Positions 1 through 5,512 of a DNA stretch of 6,829 bases are shown here, one piece after another; within the stretch, counting starts at the first letter, position 1, and every line of letters begins with the position of its first letter. This DNA is from JAWLCA01 sp050485905. Its GTDB lineage: Bacteria; Pseudomonadota; Alphaproteobacteria; Rhodobacterales; Rhodobacteraceae. The notes below the pieces were generated by a model. It had not been told where the DNA came from. It saw only the letters and a list, made by a program, of their open reading frames with translations, and made no database searches. The stretch is from the NCBI GenBank assembly GCA_050485905.1, contig JBJHCH010000151.1:1-6829 (forward strand), given 5' to 3'. Position numbers and translations under genes: made by a program.

Positions 1-1
1 G

Positions 2-73
2 TTCCAGGTCAGGGTCGCTGTCCTCAACGGCTTCACCGCCCTCGGCACGCCCATCACCGAGGTCGCAGGATAG
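2..73 (+). CDS. Transposase C-terminal fragment (IS5-family type), 5' end outside window
   Basis: This open frame enters from the left edge and ends at TAG 71-73, giving 23 residues with a core of VAVLNGFTALGTPITEVAG. A C-terminal 'LNxFTALGxPxT' segment is the kind of ending I associate with IS5/IS903-group DDE transposases. The stop lies 36 bp inside the 18-bp repeat at 110-127, a normal spacing for such elements. The catalytic DDE residues would lie upstream and cannot be seen, so it is unknown whether the transposase is intact. The fragment alone is too short for a secure family call; the adjacent terminal repeat supplies most of the support. Confidence 0.55.
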   Translation, partial: FQVRVAVLNGFTALGTPITEVAG

Positions 74-109
74 GTCAGTACGGGGAAAGGGGAGCTCCGC
101 CCATCACCC

Positions 110-127
110 GATTTGTGCAAAAGAGCC
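110..127. repeat. IS terminal inverted repeat (right end), 18 bp
   Basis: On the plus strand this reads GATTTGTGCAAAAGAGCC, and its complement starts with GGCTCT and ends with CAAATC, like the ends of IS903-group elements. The partner repeat would lie left of the window. A TTG at 113-115 inside this repeat could act as a start for the downstream copper-protein frame, but that would be an accident of the insertion and not the native start. Confidence 0.7.
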
Positions 128-610
128 CTTCTGACCCCGGGGCTTCTGCGCGATGCGGGTTCCACGCGGCCCGCCTTTGCCCGGTCGCTGCGGCTGGAGC
201 TTGTGCTCATGGTGGCGATCCTTGCCCTGACCGCCGGTTTCCGCCTGACACCGCCGCCCCGGGCGCTGGCGGATATGCCCGAGATGCGGGTCGACATGCA
301 TTTGCACGGGGTGGACACCATGGCCGACGTCGCCCTGATCCCCGGCCGCCCCGGCCAGAACCGGGTGGAGGTTCAGCCGCTGGATGGCGACTTCCGGCCC
401 TTCACGCCGCTGGAGGTCACGCTCTTCTTCAGCCGCCCGGCCGAGGGGCTGGAACGGATCGAACTGCGCGCCGAACGGGGCGAGGACGGTATCTGGCGAG
501 CGGGGCCGGTGCACCTGCCGCCGGGCGGGCCGCTTGATGTGGTGGCCGACATCCTGATCACCGACTTCCGCAAGGAACTGATCGGCGGGGAGATCCAGTT
601 GGCGCCGTGA
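128..610 (+). pseudogene. copD: C-terminal part of a CopD/YcnJ-type copper resistance protein, cut by an IS
   Basis: The frame from 128 encodes 160 residues. It begins inside a loop (LLTPGLLRDAG), runs through one hydrophobic helix (LELVLMVAILALTAGFRL) and the family-typical TPPPRAL, and ends in a soluble domain with HLHGVDTMADVALIPGR, DGDFRPFTPLEVT and a closing LITDFRKELIGGEIQL. This matches the last membrane span and the periplasmic YcnJ/YtkA-like tail of CopD-family proteins, which take part in copper uptake or resistance. Full-length members have several more membrane spans. These are missing because the sequence to the left is IS DNA. The frame stays open into the IS as far as 74 and contains a TTG at 113, but no native start or ribosome site is present. 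A functional product is unlikely. The rest of the gene may survive beyond the left end of the IS. Confidence 0.75.
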
Positions 611-611
611 G

Positions 612-626
612 TGTTATTAAGTAACA
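612..626. promoter_or_regulatory. AT-rich 15-bp palindrome, possible operator or promoter element
   Basis: TGTTATTAAGTAACA is an inverted repeat with five-base arms TGTTA/TAACA around TTAAG. It starts one base after the copD stop and lies 7 bases before an ATG at 634. Its AT content stands out against the GC-rich surroundings. A weak promoter reading is TTGGCG (599-604), 17 bp, TAACAG (622-627), which would place a repressor-type site over the -10. No regulator is identified, and the symmetry could be chance or a scar of recombination. Confidence 0.3.
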
Positions 627-731
627 GATCCACATGACCCTCGCCGCTGACCAGATCGCCTTGACGATGTCATAGCTGCACGCGACCACATCCGCGACGG
701 AAGGAAAGGCGGCGCGGCCCTTGGCAGTGCA

Positions 732-989
732 GTGTCCGACCCTCGTCGCGAAGATGGCAAGGAAAGCGCCTTTCCTAAGTTCGTTTCAGAAGACGAAATG
801 ATTGATGCGCTCGCTCCCGAAATGGACGCCGCCGGGCAGGCCTTCCTGTCATGGTATGAAACCAATGTGCTAGAGCACCCAACATGGGAGCGGGCCATGC
901 ACCCTGAAACTTTGACGCCCGAGGAAGAGACCGCCATCATCGACCGCGCCTCGCAGATACTAAAGGCGCGCATCGCCTCGAAGCGCTAA
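732..989 (+). CDS. Small uncharacterised acidic protein, N-terminus possibly lost to a frameshift
   Basis: From GTG 732 the frame encodes 85 residues ending in ARIASKR. I do not recognise a family. It is mostly charged and probably helical, with no signal peptide or membrane span, and contains WYETNVLEHPTWERAM followed by TPEEETAIIDRASQILKAR. Codon use resembles a real gene. There is no convincing ribosome site before GTG 732. The same frame is open back to 651 with gene-like residues (LDDVIAARDHIRDGRK) but has no start codon there, and a stop at 648-650 blocks it. An ATG at 634 in another frame gives MTLAADQIA and would join smoothly to this frame after a -1 shift near 660. Either the start is at 732, or this is a frameshifted gene of about 118 residues spanning 634-989. 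It converges on the integrase gene and is probably cargo of the integrated element. Confidence 0.5.
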   Translation: MSDPRREDGKESAFPKFVSEDEMIDALAPEMDAAGQAFLSWYETNVLEHPTWERAMHPETLTPEEETAIIDRASQILKARIASKR

Positions 990-1016
990 TCGACTTCGTC
1001 CCGGCGTGGCTCCGAA

Positions 1017-1060
1017 CGCCCGCTCTGCACCGCTCCGAGGGATACCTTTCGGGGCGGGCG
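1017..1060. terminator. Imperfect hairpin between convergent genes, possible terminator
   Basis: CGCCCGC at 1017-1023 pairs exactly with GCGGGCG at 1054-1060. The stem extends by three more pairs (two of them G-T) around a 24-base loop. It lies between the end of the small gene (989) and the end of the integrase gene (1096), where a shared terminator would be expected. There is no T-tract on either side and the loop is long, so intrinsic activity is doubtful. Confidence 0.25.
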
Positions 1061-1095
1061 AAGCGTTGAAGAAATAGCCGCACAGTGTCCCAGTT

Positions 1096-2460
1096 CTACG
1101 GTGCTAGTTCAATCGCTTTCCGCATGGCCTCGGTCGCCGCCTTGAGCTTCGCCTCATCGCCACCATAGACCCGGTTGCCAACACCACCCAACGAATGCCC
1201 GAGGATGCGATGCTCATCGCGTTCGGGAACCCCAGCCATGACCAGCAAGTCCTTCATGTTGTGGCGCAGGGAGTAGACCACATGACGGCGGTTCTTTGTC
1301 AGCTCCCGCAGGTGCTTCATCAGGGCCGCAGAGACCGCGTCAGGGCCAGCCTCATGGGCATACCGGGGGAACAGCATACGCTCACCCTCAGCCAGCTTCA
1401 CGGCCTCCTCAGCGGCTGCCAGAGCATCCCCGACAAGGGGCACTGACCGGATTGAGACCTTGGTCTTGACCCGCCGTTCCTCATGCCACCTGACGCGGAT
1501 GTGAGGATAGGGACCGGAGAGGCTGACGTCTTCGACGCGAAGCCCGACCACCTCGGCACCCCGGCAGCCCGTTCCTTCCAGCATGCGCCAGATCAGCCCG
1601 AGTGCAGGCTCCCTGATGCGCTCCGAACGGACCCGCTCACGCATCCCGAGGATGACTTCCTTGGGCAGCGGGTCGCGGCGGTCCCATTCGTTCTCGGGCG
1701 CACTGTCCCCCTTGCCTATCTCCAAGTCATCGAAGGGGTTCTTGGCGATGCCCTCAAGGTCAAATTCCCTGATCGCCACCGAGACCATGGCCTTGATCAT
1801 GTCGAGTTCACGCCTGACCGTCGCCTTCGACAGGGTCTCCTGAGTGCTGCCCTTCTTGGTTGTCGTGAGCATCGCATCGCGCAGCTTCCGGGCATGTTCC
1901 CGCTTGAGGTCCACTAAAGGCAGCTTGCCCAGCGGCCCTAGCGTGGTCTCGATGCGACGGCAAACGCGGTCCAGCCTGTTCTTTTGGTTGCGCCCCACGG
2001 CCCCGTTCATGCGCTCCTTCCGGTAAATCTCCTTGGCATCAAGCATGGTGACCGCCGGGGCCTCGGCTTCCGGCATGACAACCGCCTTGTAGAGCATCGG
2101 GTCTGCCCCGCGATGGCGAAGATCATCGGCCAGAACCTCGCGCCGTTCATCCTCGGAGAGGCTGCCGCTGATGGAGGAGACCATGGCCTCGGCCTCCTTC
2201 ACCGCCTCCCGCCAGTGTTCCAGCGGCGACAACTGCCCCTGCCCGGCTGCCCGGCGCATGGCCTTGGAGACCAGCTTCTCATACTCCCGCATGAGGGTTT
2301 CATGCTCGGTCACCAGATCGGCACCTTCGCGGGCCTTCATGGGAACCTGAAAGAACTCCTCGCCAACCGTCGGAATCACGGCCTTCGGGAAGCGCCGCCG
2401 GAACCGCTTGCGGCCCCCGGAAAGTTCGTCAACGTGCTTGAGCTTCATCACCAGAACCAT
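1096..2460 (-). CDS. int: Tyrosine recombinase / tRNA-associated integrase
   Basis: The 454-residue protein has the phage-integrase fold order: an N-terminal region (about 1-130), a SAM-like core-binding domain (about 135-240, around MLDAKEIYRKERM and NRLDRVCRRIETTLGPLGKLPL) and a C-terminal catalytic domain (about 265-450). Catalytic residues visible are R300 in EGTGCRGAEVVGLR, a candidate beta-hairpin lysine K332 or K334, R399 in VVYSLRHNM, H422 in ILGHS and nucleophile Y432 in NRVYGG. The first His of the usual HxxR box is Tyr (YSLR), a variant seen in some integrases. It should catalyse site-specific integration and excision between a tRNA-borne site and an element site. I chose ATG 2460 because the frame further upstream runs through the tRNA gene and so is not protein-coding; GGGG lies about 10 bases before it. 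ATG 2448 is an alternative. The gene reads away from the tRNA 3' end, as is typical for tRNA-integrated elements. It appears intact. Confidence 0.9.
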   Translation of the reverse strand: MVLVMKLKHVDELSGGRKRFRRRFPKAVIPTVGEEFFQVPMKAREGADLVTEHETLMREYEKLVSKAMRRAAGQGQLSPLEHWREAVKEAEAMVSSISGSLSEDERREVLADDLRHRGADPMLYKAVVMPEAEAPAVTMLDAKEIYRKERMNGAVGRNQKNRLDRVCRRIETTLGPLGKLPLVDLKREHARKLRDAMLTTTKKGSTQETLSKATVRRELDMIKAMVSVAIREFDLEGIAKNPFDDLEIGKGDSAPENEWDRRDPLPKEVILGMRERVRSERIREPALGLIWRMLEGTGCRGAEVVGLRVEDVSLSGPYPHIRVRWHEERRVKTKVSIRSVPLVGDALAAAEEAVKLAEGERMLFPRYAHEAGPDAVSAALMKHLRELTKNRRHVVYSLRHNMKDLLVMAGVPERDEHRILGHSLGGVGNRVYGGDEAKLKAATEAMRKAIELAP

Positions 2461-2465
2461 CGCCA

Positions 2466-2498
2466 ATGTGCCCCGTTTGTGTCCCGTCTTGTGTCTCG
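2466..2498. repeat. Three 10-bp direct repeats at helical spacing in front of int
   Basis: On the plus strand the copies are ATGTGCCCCG (2466-2475), TTGTGTCCCG (2477-2486) and TTGTGTCTCG (2489-2498), with starts 11 and 12 bases apart. On the coding strand of int they cover roughly -6 to -38 relative to ATG 2460. Copies one turn of DNA apart would put bound protein on one face. Plausible roles are arm-type sites for the integrase or its directionality factor, or an autoregulatory operator. The repeats are seen directly; the role is inferred. Confidence 0.45.
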
Positions 2499-2527
2499 GG
2501 AGGGGCGCGAAGTTGCTGATAACCTTG

Positions 2528-2550
2528 AAAAACAGGGGCCGCAAGAGCGG
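2528..2550 (-). terminator. Weak hairpin plus T-run after tRNA-Leu
   Basis: Read on the minus strand, CCGC-TCTT-GCGG (2550-2539) is followed six bases later by TTTTT (2532-2528). It lies just past the tRNA CCA end, where a terminator is expected. The stem is only four pairs and does not abut the T-run, so activity is uncertain. If the element is integrated here, this sequence belongs to the element, not to the original tRNA transcription unit. Confidence 0.3.
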
Positions 2551-2553
2551 TTC

Positions 2554-2600
2554 TGGTGCGGGCGACGGGACTCGAACCCGTAAGCCATTCCTGGCAGAGA
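2554..2600 (-). other. Probable attachment site within the 3' half of tRNA-Leu
   Basis: Tyrosine integrases of islands and prophages commonly recombine at the anticodon or T-loop to 3'-end portion of a tRNA gene, restoring it with a copy carried by the element. Here int starts 93 bp from the CCA end of tRNA-Leu in the expected orientation, so one element junction most likely lies within this range. Exact borders cannot be set, because no matching repeat of the tRNA 3' end occurs elsewhere in the window and the distal site must lie to the left of it. Confidence 0.45.
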
Positions 2601-2639
2601 TTTTTAAGACCTCAGCGTATACCATTCCGCCACGCCCGC
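2554..2639 (-). tRNA. tRNA-Leu (anticodon UAA), CCA encoded
   Basis: On the minus strand the gene starts GCGGGCGTGGCGGAATGG and folds as a class II tRNA. The acceptor stem is GCGGGCG (2639-2633) with CGCCCGC (2564-2558). The anticodon stem GAGGT/ATCTC encloses the loop CTTAAAA, giving anticodon TAA. The variable arm is GCCA-GGAA-TGGC, and the T arm is ACGGG-TTCGAGT-CCCGT. The discriminator is A at 2557, and CCA is encoded at 2556-2554. It reads UUA, and UUG by wobble. UUA is rare in GC-rich genomes but the tRNA is still needed. The gene lies divergent to rnd and carries the integrase immediately after its 3' end, so it is the likely integration target and remains complete. Confidence 0.96.
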
Positions 2640-2648
2640 GCGAAGGTG

Positions 2649-2677
2649 ACGGTTGCACAGCCGGCGCGGGGCCTCAA
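2649..2677 (-). promoter_or_regulatory. Candidate promoter of tRNA-Leu
   Basis: On the minus strand TTGAGG (2677-2672) is followed after 17 bases by AACCGT (2654-2649), ten bases before the mature tRNA 5' end. The -35 is fair and the -10 poor, which is common in GC-rich alphaproteobacteria. The position is the main support. Confidence 0.22.
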
Positions 2678-2761
2678 GCGCCCTCATGCGGCGTTGTGTT
2701 GCCGACCGGGGGTTCCCCCGCTTGCAACCGTGTGAAACCGGCATGGCCGCAAGCGCCGCAG

Positions 2762-2790
2762 TTGACTTGCGCCGGGGCATCCGGCACAGC
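2762..2790 (+). promoter_or_regulatory. Candidate promoter of the rnd-kdsD-lpt operon
   Basis: TTGACT at 2762-2767 is a good -35 match, with CACAGC at 2785-2790 after a 17-base spacer as a weak -10. It lies just upstream of the rnd ribosome site. Other promoters inside the 177-base gap between tRNA-Leu and rnd are possible. Confidence 0.28.
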
Positions 2791-2803
2791 CCGTGCATTG
2801 GCG

Positions 2804-2810
2804 AAAGAGG
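2804..2810 (+). promoter_or_regulatory. Ribosome binding site fixing the rnd start
   Basis: AAAGAGG lies six bases before GTG 2817. This favours GTG 2817 over the in-frame GTG at 2793, which has no such site. Confidence 0.6.
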
Positions 2811-2816
2811 TGCGGC

Positions 2817-3428
2817 GTGGCGATTTTCCTGCATCGGGGCGACCTGCCCGACGGGCTGTCCCTTGGCCCGGTCGTGGCGATCGACACCGAGACGATGGGG
2901 CTGAACCCGCATCGCGACCGGCTGTGTCTGGTGCAGCTTTCGGCGGGCGACGGCGACGCGCATCTGGTTCAGGTGCCGCGCGGAGGAGCGCCCGCGCCGA
3001 ACCTGACTGCCATGCTGGCCGATCCGGCGGTGCTGAAGCTGTTTCACTTCGCCCGCTTCGACATCGCGGCGCTGCTGCAAGCCTATGGCGTCGTGACCAC
3101 TCCGGTCTGGTGCACCAAGATCGCGTCAAAGCTGATCCGCACCTATACTGAACGGCACGGGCTGAAGTACCTGCTGGCCGAACTGATCGACGTGGATGTG
3201 TCCAAGCAGCAGCAGACCTCCGACTGGGGGGCGGCGGACCTGACCGAGGCGCAGATGGCCTATGCCGCATCTGATGTGCTGCATCTGCACCGGCTGAAGG
3301 CGGTGCTGGACGACCTGCTGGCGCGCGAAGGGCGCACTGACCTCGCGCAGGCCTGTTTCGATTTCCTGCCGACCCGCGCCCGGCTGGACCTGACAGGCTG
3401 GCCCGAGGTCGATATCTTCGCGCACTGA
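2817..3428 (+). CDS. rnd: Ribonuclease D, short alphaproteobacterial form
   Basis: The 203-residue protein is a 3'-5' exoribonuclease of the DEDDy type, expected to trim the 3' ends of tRNA precursors and other structured RNAs in the cytoplasm using two metal ions. The motifs are all present: D23 and E25 in AIDTETMGL, D82 in FHFARFDIAALL, and Y149 with D153 in YAASDVLHLHRL. E. coli RNase D is about 375 residues because it carries HRDC domains after the nuclease. Those are absent here, as is usual for the short alphaproteobacterial proteins. GTG 2817 is chosen for the ribosome site before it. The stop TGA shares one base with the ATG of kdsD (TGATG), so the two are probably translationally coupled. 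The gene is divergent from tRNA-Leu. Confidence 0.92.
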   Translation: MAIFLHRGDLPDGLSLGPVVAIDTETMGLNPHRDRLCLVQLSAGDGDAHLVQVPRGGAPAPNLTAMLADPAVLKLFHFARFDIAALLQAYGVVTTPVWCTKIASKLIRTYTERHGLKYLLAELIDVDVSKQQQTSDWGAADLTEAQMAYAASDVLHLHRLKAVLDDLLAREGRTDLAQACFDFLPTRARLDLTGWPEVDIFAH

Positions 3429-4396
3429 TGACCGATCCCGCCACATTCCTGGCCGCCGGCCGCCGCGTGATCCGGCGCGAGGCCGAGGCGCTGACCCTGC
3501 TGGAGGGCGCGCTGGACACGGGTTTTGCCGATGCGGTTAATCTGATTCTGCAGGCCACCGGCCGGGTGATCGTGTCGGGCATGGGCAAGTCGGGCCATGT
3601 CGGGCGCAAGATCGCCGCCACCCTTGCCTCGACCGGGACGCCCGCGCATTTCGTCCATCCGGCCGAGGCGAGCCACGGCGATCTTGGCATGGTGGCGCGT
3701 GGCGACGTGGTGCTGGTGCTGTCGAATTCGGGCGAGACGCCGGAACTGGCCGATATCGTCGCCCATACCCGGCGCTTCGGCATCCCGCTGATCGGGGTGG
3801 CCAGCCGCGCCGACAGCACGCTGATCCGGCAATCCGACGTGGCGATCCTGCTGCCCCAGGCGGCGGAAGCCTGCGATACCGGGGTGGTGCCCACCACATC
3901 GACCACCATGACGCTGGCGCTGGGCGACGCGCTGGCCATCGCGCTGATGGAGCATCGCCGCTTCACGCCGCAGAACTTCCGCGACTTCCACCCCGGCGGC
4001 AAGCTGGGCGCGCGGCTCGCCAAGGTGTCCGACCTGATGCACGGGGCGGAGGAACTGCCGCTGGTGGATCAGGATGCGCCGATGAGCGCGGCGCTGCTGG
4101 AAATCAGCGCGCGCGGCTTTGGCGTGACCGGGGTGACGGATGCGTCCGGCCGGCTGATCGGCATCATCACCGATGGCGACCTGCGGCGGCACATGGCGGG
4201 CCTTCTGGACAGAACCGCGGCAGAGGTGATGACCCGCGGGCCGCAGACCATCGGGCCAGAGGATCTGGCGGAAACCGCGCTGGCGGCGATGAACGCGCGT
4301 CGCATCACCTGCCTGTTCGTGGTGGCCCCCGGCGGCGACGGCCGCGCACTGGGGCTGATCCATGTCCACGACTGCCTGCGCGCCGGGATCGCGTAA
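3428..4396 (+). CDS. kdsD: Arabinose-5-phosphate isomerase (KpsF/GutQ family)
   Basis: The 322-residue protein interconverts D-ribulose 5-phosphate and D-arabinose 5-phosphate, the first step towards Kdo of the LPS inner core. A sugar-isomerase (SIS) domain covers about 35-180, followed by two CBS domains (about 201-255 and 267-320). By alignment to E. coli KdsD (K59, E111, E152, H193, a constant offset of five), the functional residues are K54 in SGMGKSGHVG, E106 in SGETPEL, E147 in AAEAC and H188 in FHPGGKLG, all kept. Length is close to the 328 of E. coli KdsD. The ATG overlaps the rnd stop by one base, and lptC follows after four bases. In E. coli, kdsC (Kdo-8-phosphate phosphatase) lies between kdsD and lptC; it is not present here. 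The paralogue GutQ has the same domains, but the lpt neighbours favour KdsD. Confidence 0.94.
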   Translation: MTDPATFLAAGRRVIRREAEALTLLEGALDTGFADAVNLILQATGRVIVSGMGKSGHVGRKIAATLASTGTPAHFVHPAEASHGDLGMVARGDVVLVLSNSGETPELADIVAHTRRFGIPLIGVASRADSTLIRQSDVAILLPQAAEACDTGVVPTTSTTMTLALGDALAIALMEHRRFTPQNFRDFHPGGKLGARLAKVSDLMHGAEELPLVDQDAPMSAALLEISARGFGVTGVTDASGRLIGIITDGDLRRHMAGLLDRTAAEVMTRGPQTIGPEDLAETALAAMNARRITCLFVVAPGGDGRALGLIHVHDCLRAGIA

Positions 4397-4400
4397 CGCC

Positions 4401-4997
4401 ATGCTGCGCGCCTCTGACAGGTATTCCTCGCTCATCGGCTGGCTGAAAGTGCTGCTGCCGCTGGCGGCACTGGCGGTCCTTTCGACGATGTTCCTCGTGG
4501 CGCGCACCATCGACCCCGACCGTGCGATCCCCTATGCCGATGTCGATGTGGTGGCCCTGGCGCAGGAGCCGCGGATCACCCGGCCCGACTATTCCGGCAT
4601 GACCGAGGATGGCGATGCGATCCGGCTGCAGGCCGATACCGCCCGCCCCGATCTGGACGACAGCGGCAAGGTCAGTGCCGAGGGGGTGGTGGCCGAACTG
4701 GAAACCCCGGCCGGGCTGCGTACGGACCTGTTGGCCGACCATGCCCGCATCGACAATGCCGCCGGGCTGATGACGCTGACCGGATCGGTGCGGATCCGGA
4801 CCTCCACCGGCTACGACATTCGCAGCGACGAGCTGATCGCCCGGCTGGACCGCACCCGGCTGGACAGCCCCGGCCCGGTCGAGGCCGAGGGTCCGCCCGG
4901 CCGGCTGACCGCGGGCAACATGCAGATCACGGCCGATGAGTCCGGCGACCATGTTCTGGTTTTCAACGGCGGTGTGGACCTGATATACCACCCCTGA
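4401..4997 (+). CDS. lptC: LPS export protein LptC
   Basis: The 198-residue protein has a short cytoplasmic N-terminus, a single membrane anchor (about residues 15-34, WLKVLLPLAALAVLSTMF) and a periplasmic beta-jellyroll of the LptC/DUF1239 type. Repeated strand motifs such as DHARIDNAAGLMTLTGSVRI and ADESGDHVLVFNGGVDLIY are visible. LptC joins the LptB2FG transporter in the inner membrane and hands LPS to LptA. Sequence conservation in this family is low, so the call leans on the anchor, the fold-like pattern and position before lptA-lptB. I start at ATG 4401, four bases after kdsD. An in-frame ATG at 4362 inside kdsD would add 13 residues (STTACAPGSRNA). The ribosome site is weak (GGGA about 13 bases upstream), so coupling to kdsD translation is likely. 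Confidence 0.85.
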   Translation: MLRASDRYSSLIGWLKVLLPLAALAVLSTMFLVARTIDPDRAIPYADVDVVALAQEPRITRPDYSGMTEDGDAIRLQADTARPDLDDSGKVSAEGVVAELETPAGLRTDLLADHARIDNAAGLMTLTGSVRIRTSTGYDIRSDELIARLDRTRLDSPGPVEAEGPPGRLTAGNMQITADESGDHVLVFNGGVDLIYHP

Positions 4998-5011
4998 GTT
5001 CAAGGATCATT

Positions 5012-5512
5012 ATGCGCGCGTTTCTGCCCCTCCCCCTCTGCCTGCTTCTGCTGACCGGCCCCGCCCTTGCCCAGGGGACCGAGGTCGCATTCGGCGCGGT
5101 CCGCGCCGACAGCAGCCTGCCGGTCGAGGTGACGTCCGACCGGCTGCGCGTCGATCAGACCGACGGCACCGCAATCTTTGACGGCAACGTCATCATCATC
5201 CAGGGCGAGATGCGCCTGTCGGCGACCGAGGTGCGGGTGGAATACGCCGCGGCGACCGACACCACGCCGGGCCGTATCGCCCGGATGCACGCCTCGGGCG
5301 GCGTGACCATCGTCAGCGGCCCCGACGCGGCCGAGGCGCGCGATGCCGTCTACAGCGTCGATGACGGCCAGATCGTGCTGACCGGCGAGGCGCTGATGAC
5401 CCAAGGGGCAAACGCGATCTCGGGTGACCGCATGGTCATCAACCTCGACAGCGGCAGCGCCGTGGTCGAGGGGCGTGTGCGCACCATCCTCAACCCCGCG
5501 GGCCGGCAATGA
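5012..5512 (+). CDS. lptA: Periplasmic LPS-bridge protein LptA
   Basis: The 166-residue protein has a clear signal peptide (1-20, hydrophobic PLCLLLLTG with an ALA-QG cleavage site) and an OstA-like beta-jellyroll. The typical segments are present: LPVEVTSDRLRVDQTDGTA, FDGNVIIIQGEMRLSATEV, MHASGGVTIVSG and ISGDRMVINLDSGSAVVEGR. LptA polymerises into the periplasmic bridge that carries LPS from LptC to LptD. It is slightly shorter than the 185 residues of E. coli LptA. There is no lipobox cysteine after cleavage, so the product is soluble. AAGGA (5002-5006) lies five bases before the ATG, the strongest ribosome site in the operon. The stop overlaps the lptB start by four bases (ATGA). Confidence 0.9.
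   Translation: MRAFLPLPLCLLLLTGPALAQGTEVAFGAVRADSSLPVEVTSDRLRVDQTDGTAIFDGNVIIIQGEMRLSATEVRVEYAAATDTTPGRIARMHASGGVTIVSGPDAAEARDAVYSVDDGQIVLTGEALMTQGANAISGDRMVINLDSGSAVVEGRVRTILNPAGRQ

Larger units (their letters stand above)
1..127 (+). mobile_element. Right end of an IS5-family (IS903-group-like) insertion sequence, truncated by window start
   Basis: The segment holds the end of a transposase-like reading frame (stop at 71-73), a 36-bp non-coding tail and an 18-bp terminal repeat at 110-127. Read from the outside, the repeat is GGCTCTTTTGCACAAATC. As I recall it, the IS903 end is GGCTTTGTTGAATAAATC, which gives 14 of 18 matches. Copper-resistance coding sequence begins directly at 128, as expected for a clean insertion. 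IS903-type elements are about 1 kb, so most of this copy lies outside the window. The family call rests on the end sequence and a short protein tail recognised from memory. If the IS903 rule of a 9-bp target duplication holds, bases 128-136 should recur just beyond the unseen left end. Confidence 0.7.

Noticed and set aside
1054..1061. GCGGGCGA repeating the tRNA 3'-end bases at 2558-2565, as a possible distal attachment site
   Set aside because: Only eight GC-rich bases match and the similarity does not extend on either side. This is readily expected by chance, and it would leave an element carrying nothing but int.
1195..2583. Several plus-strand open frames opposite the integrase
   Set aside because: All are overlapping shadows of an integrase gene with an intact catalytic domain. 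None shows a ribosome site or a recognisable motif.
2461..2658. N-terminal 66-residue extension of the integrase
   Set aside because: It would translate through the complete tRNA-Leu gene. The in-frame openness is a coincidence, and ATG 2460 is the sensible start.
2674..4023. Long minus-strand open frame opposite rnd and kdsD
   Set aside because: Low-complexity, Arg/Ala/Pro/Ser-rich product typical of antisense frames in GC-rich genes. The plus strand encodes two well-conserved enzymes with full motifs.
3260..4510. Minus-strand open frame of about 416 codons over kdsD and lptC
   Set aside because: His/Gly/Gln/Arg-rich shadow of real plus-strand genes, with no recognisable domain.
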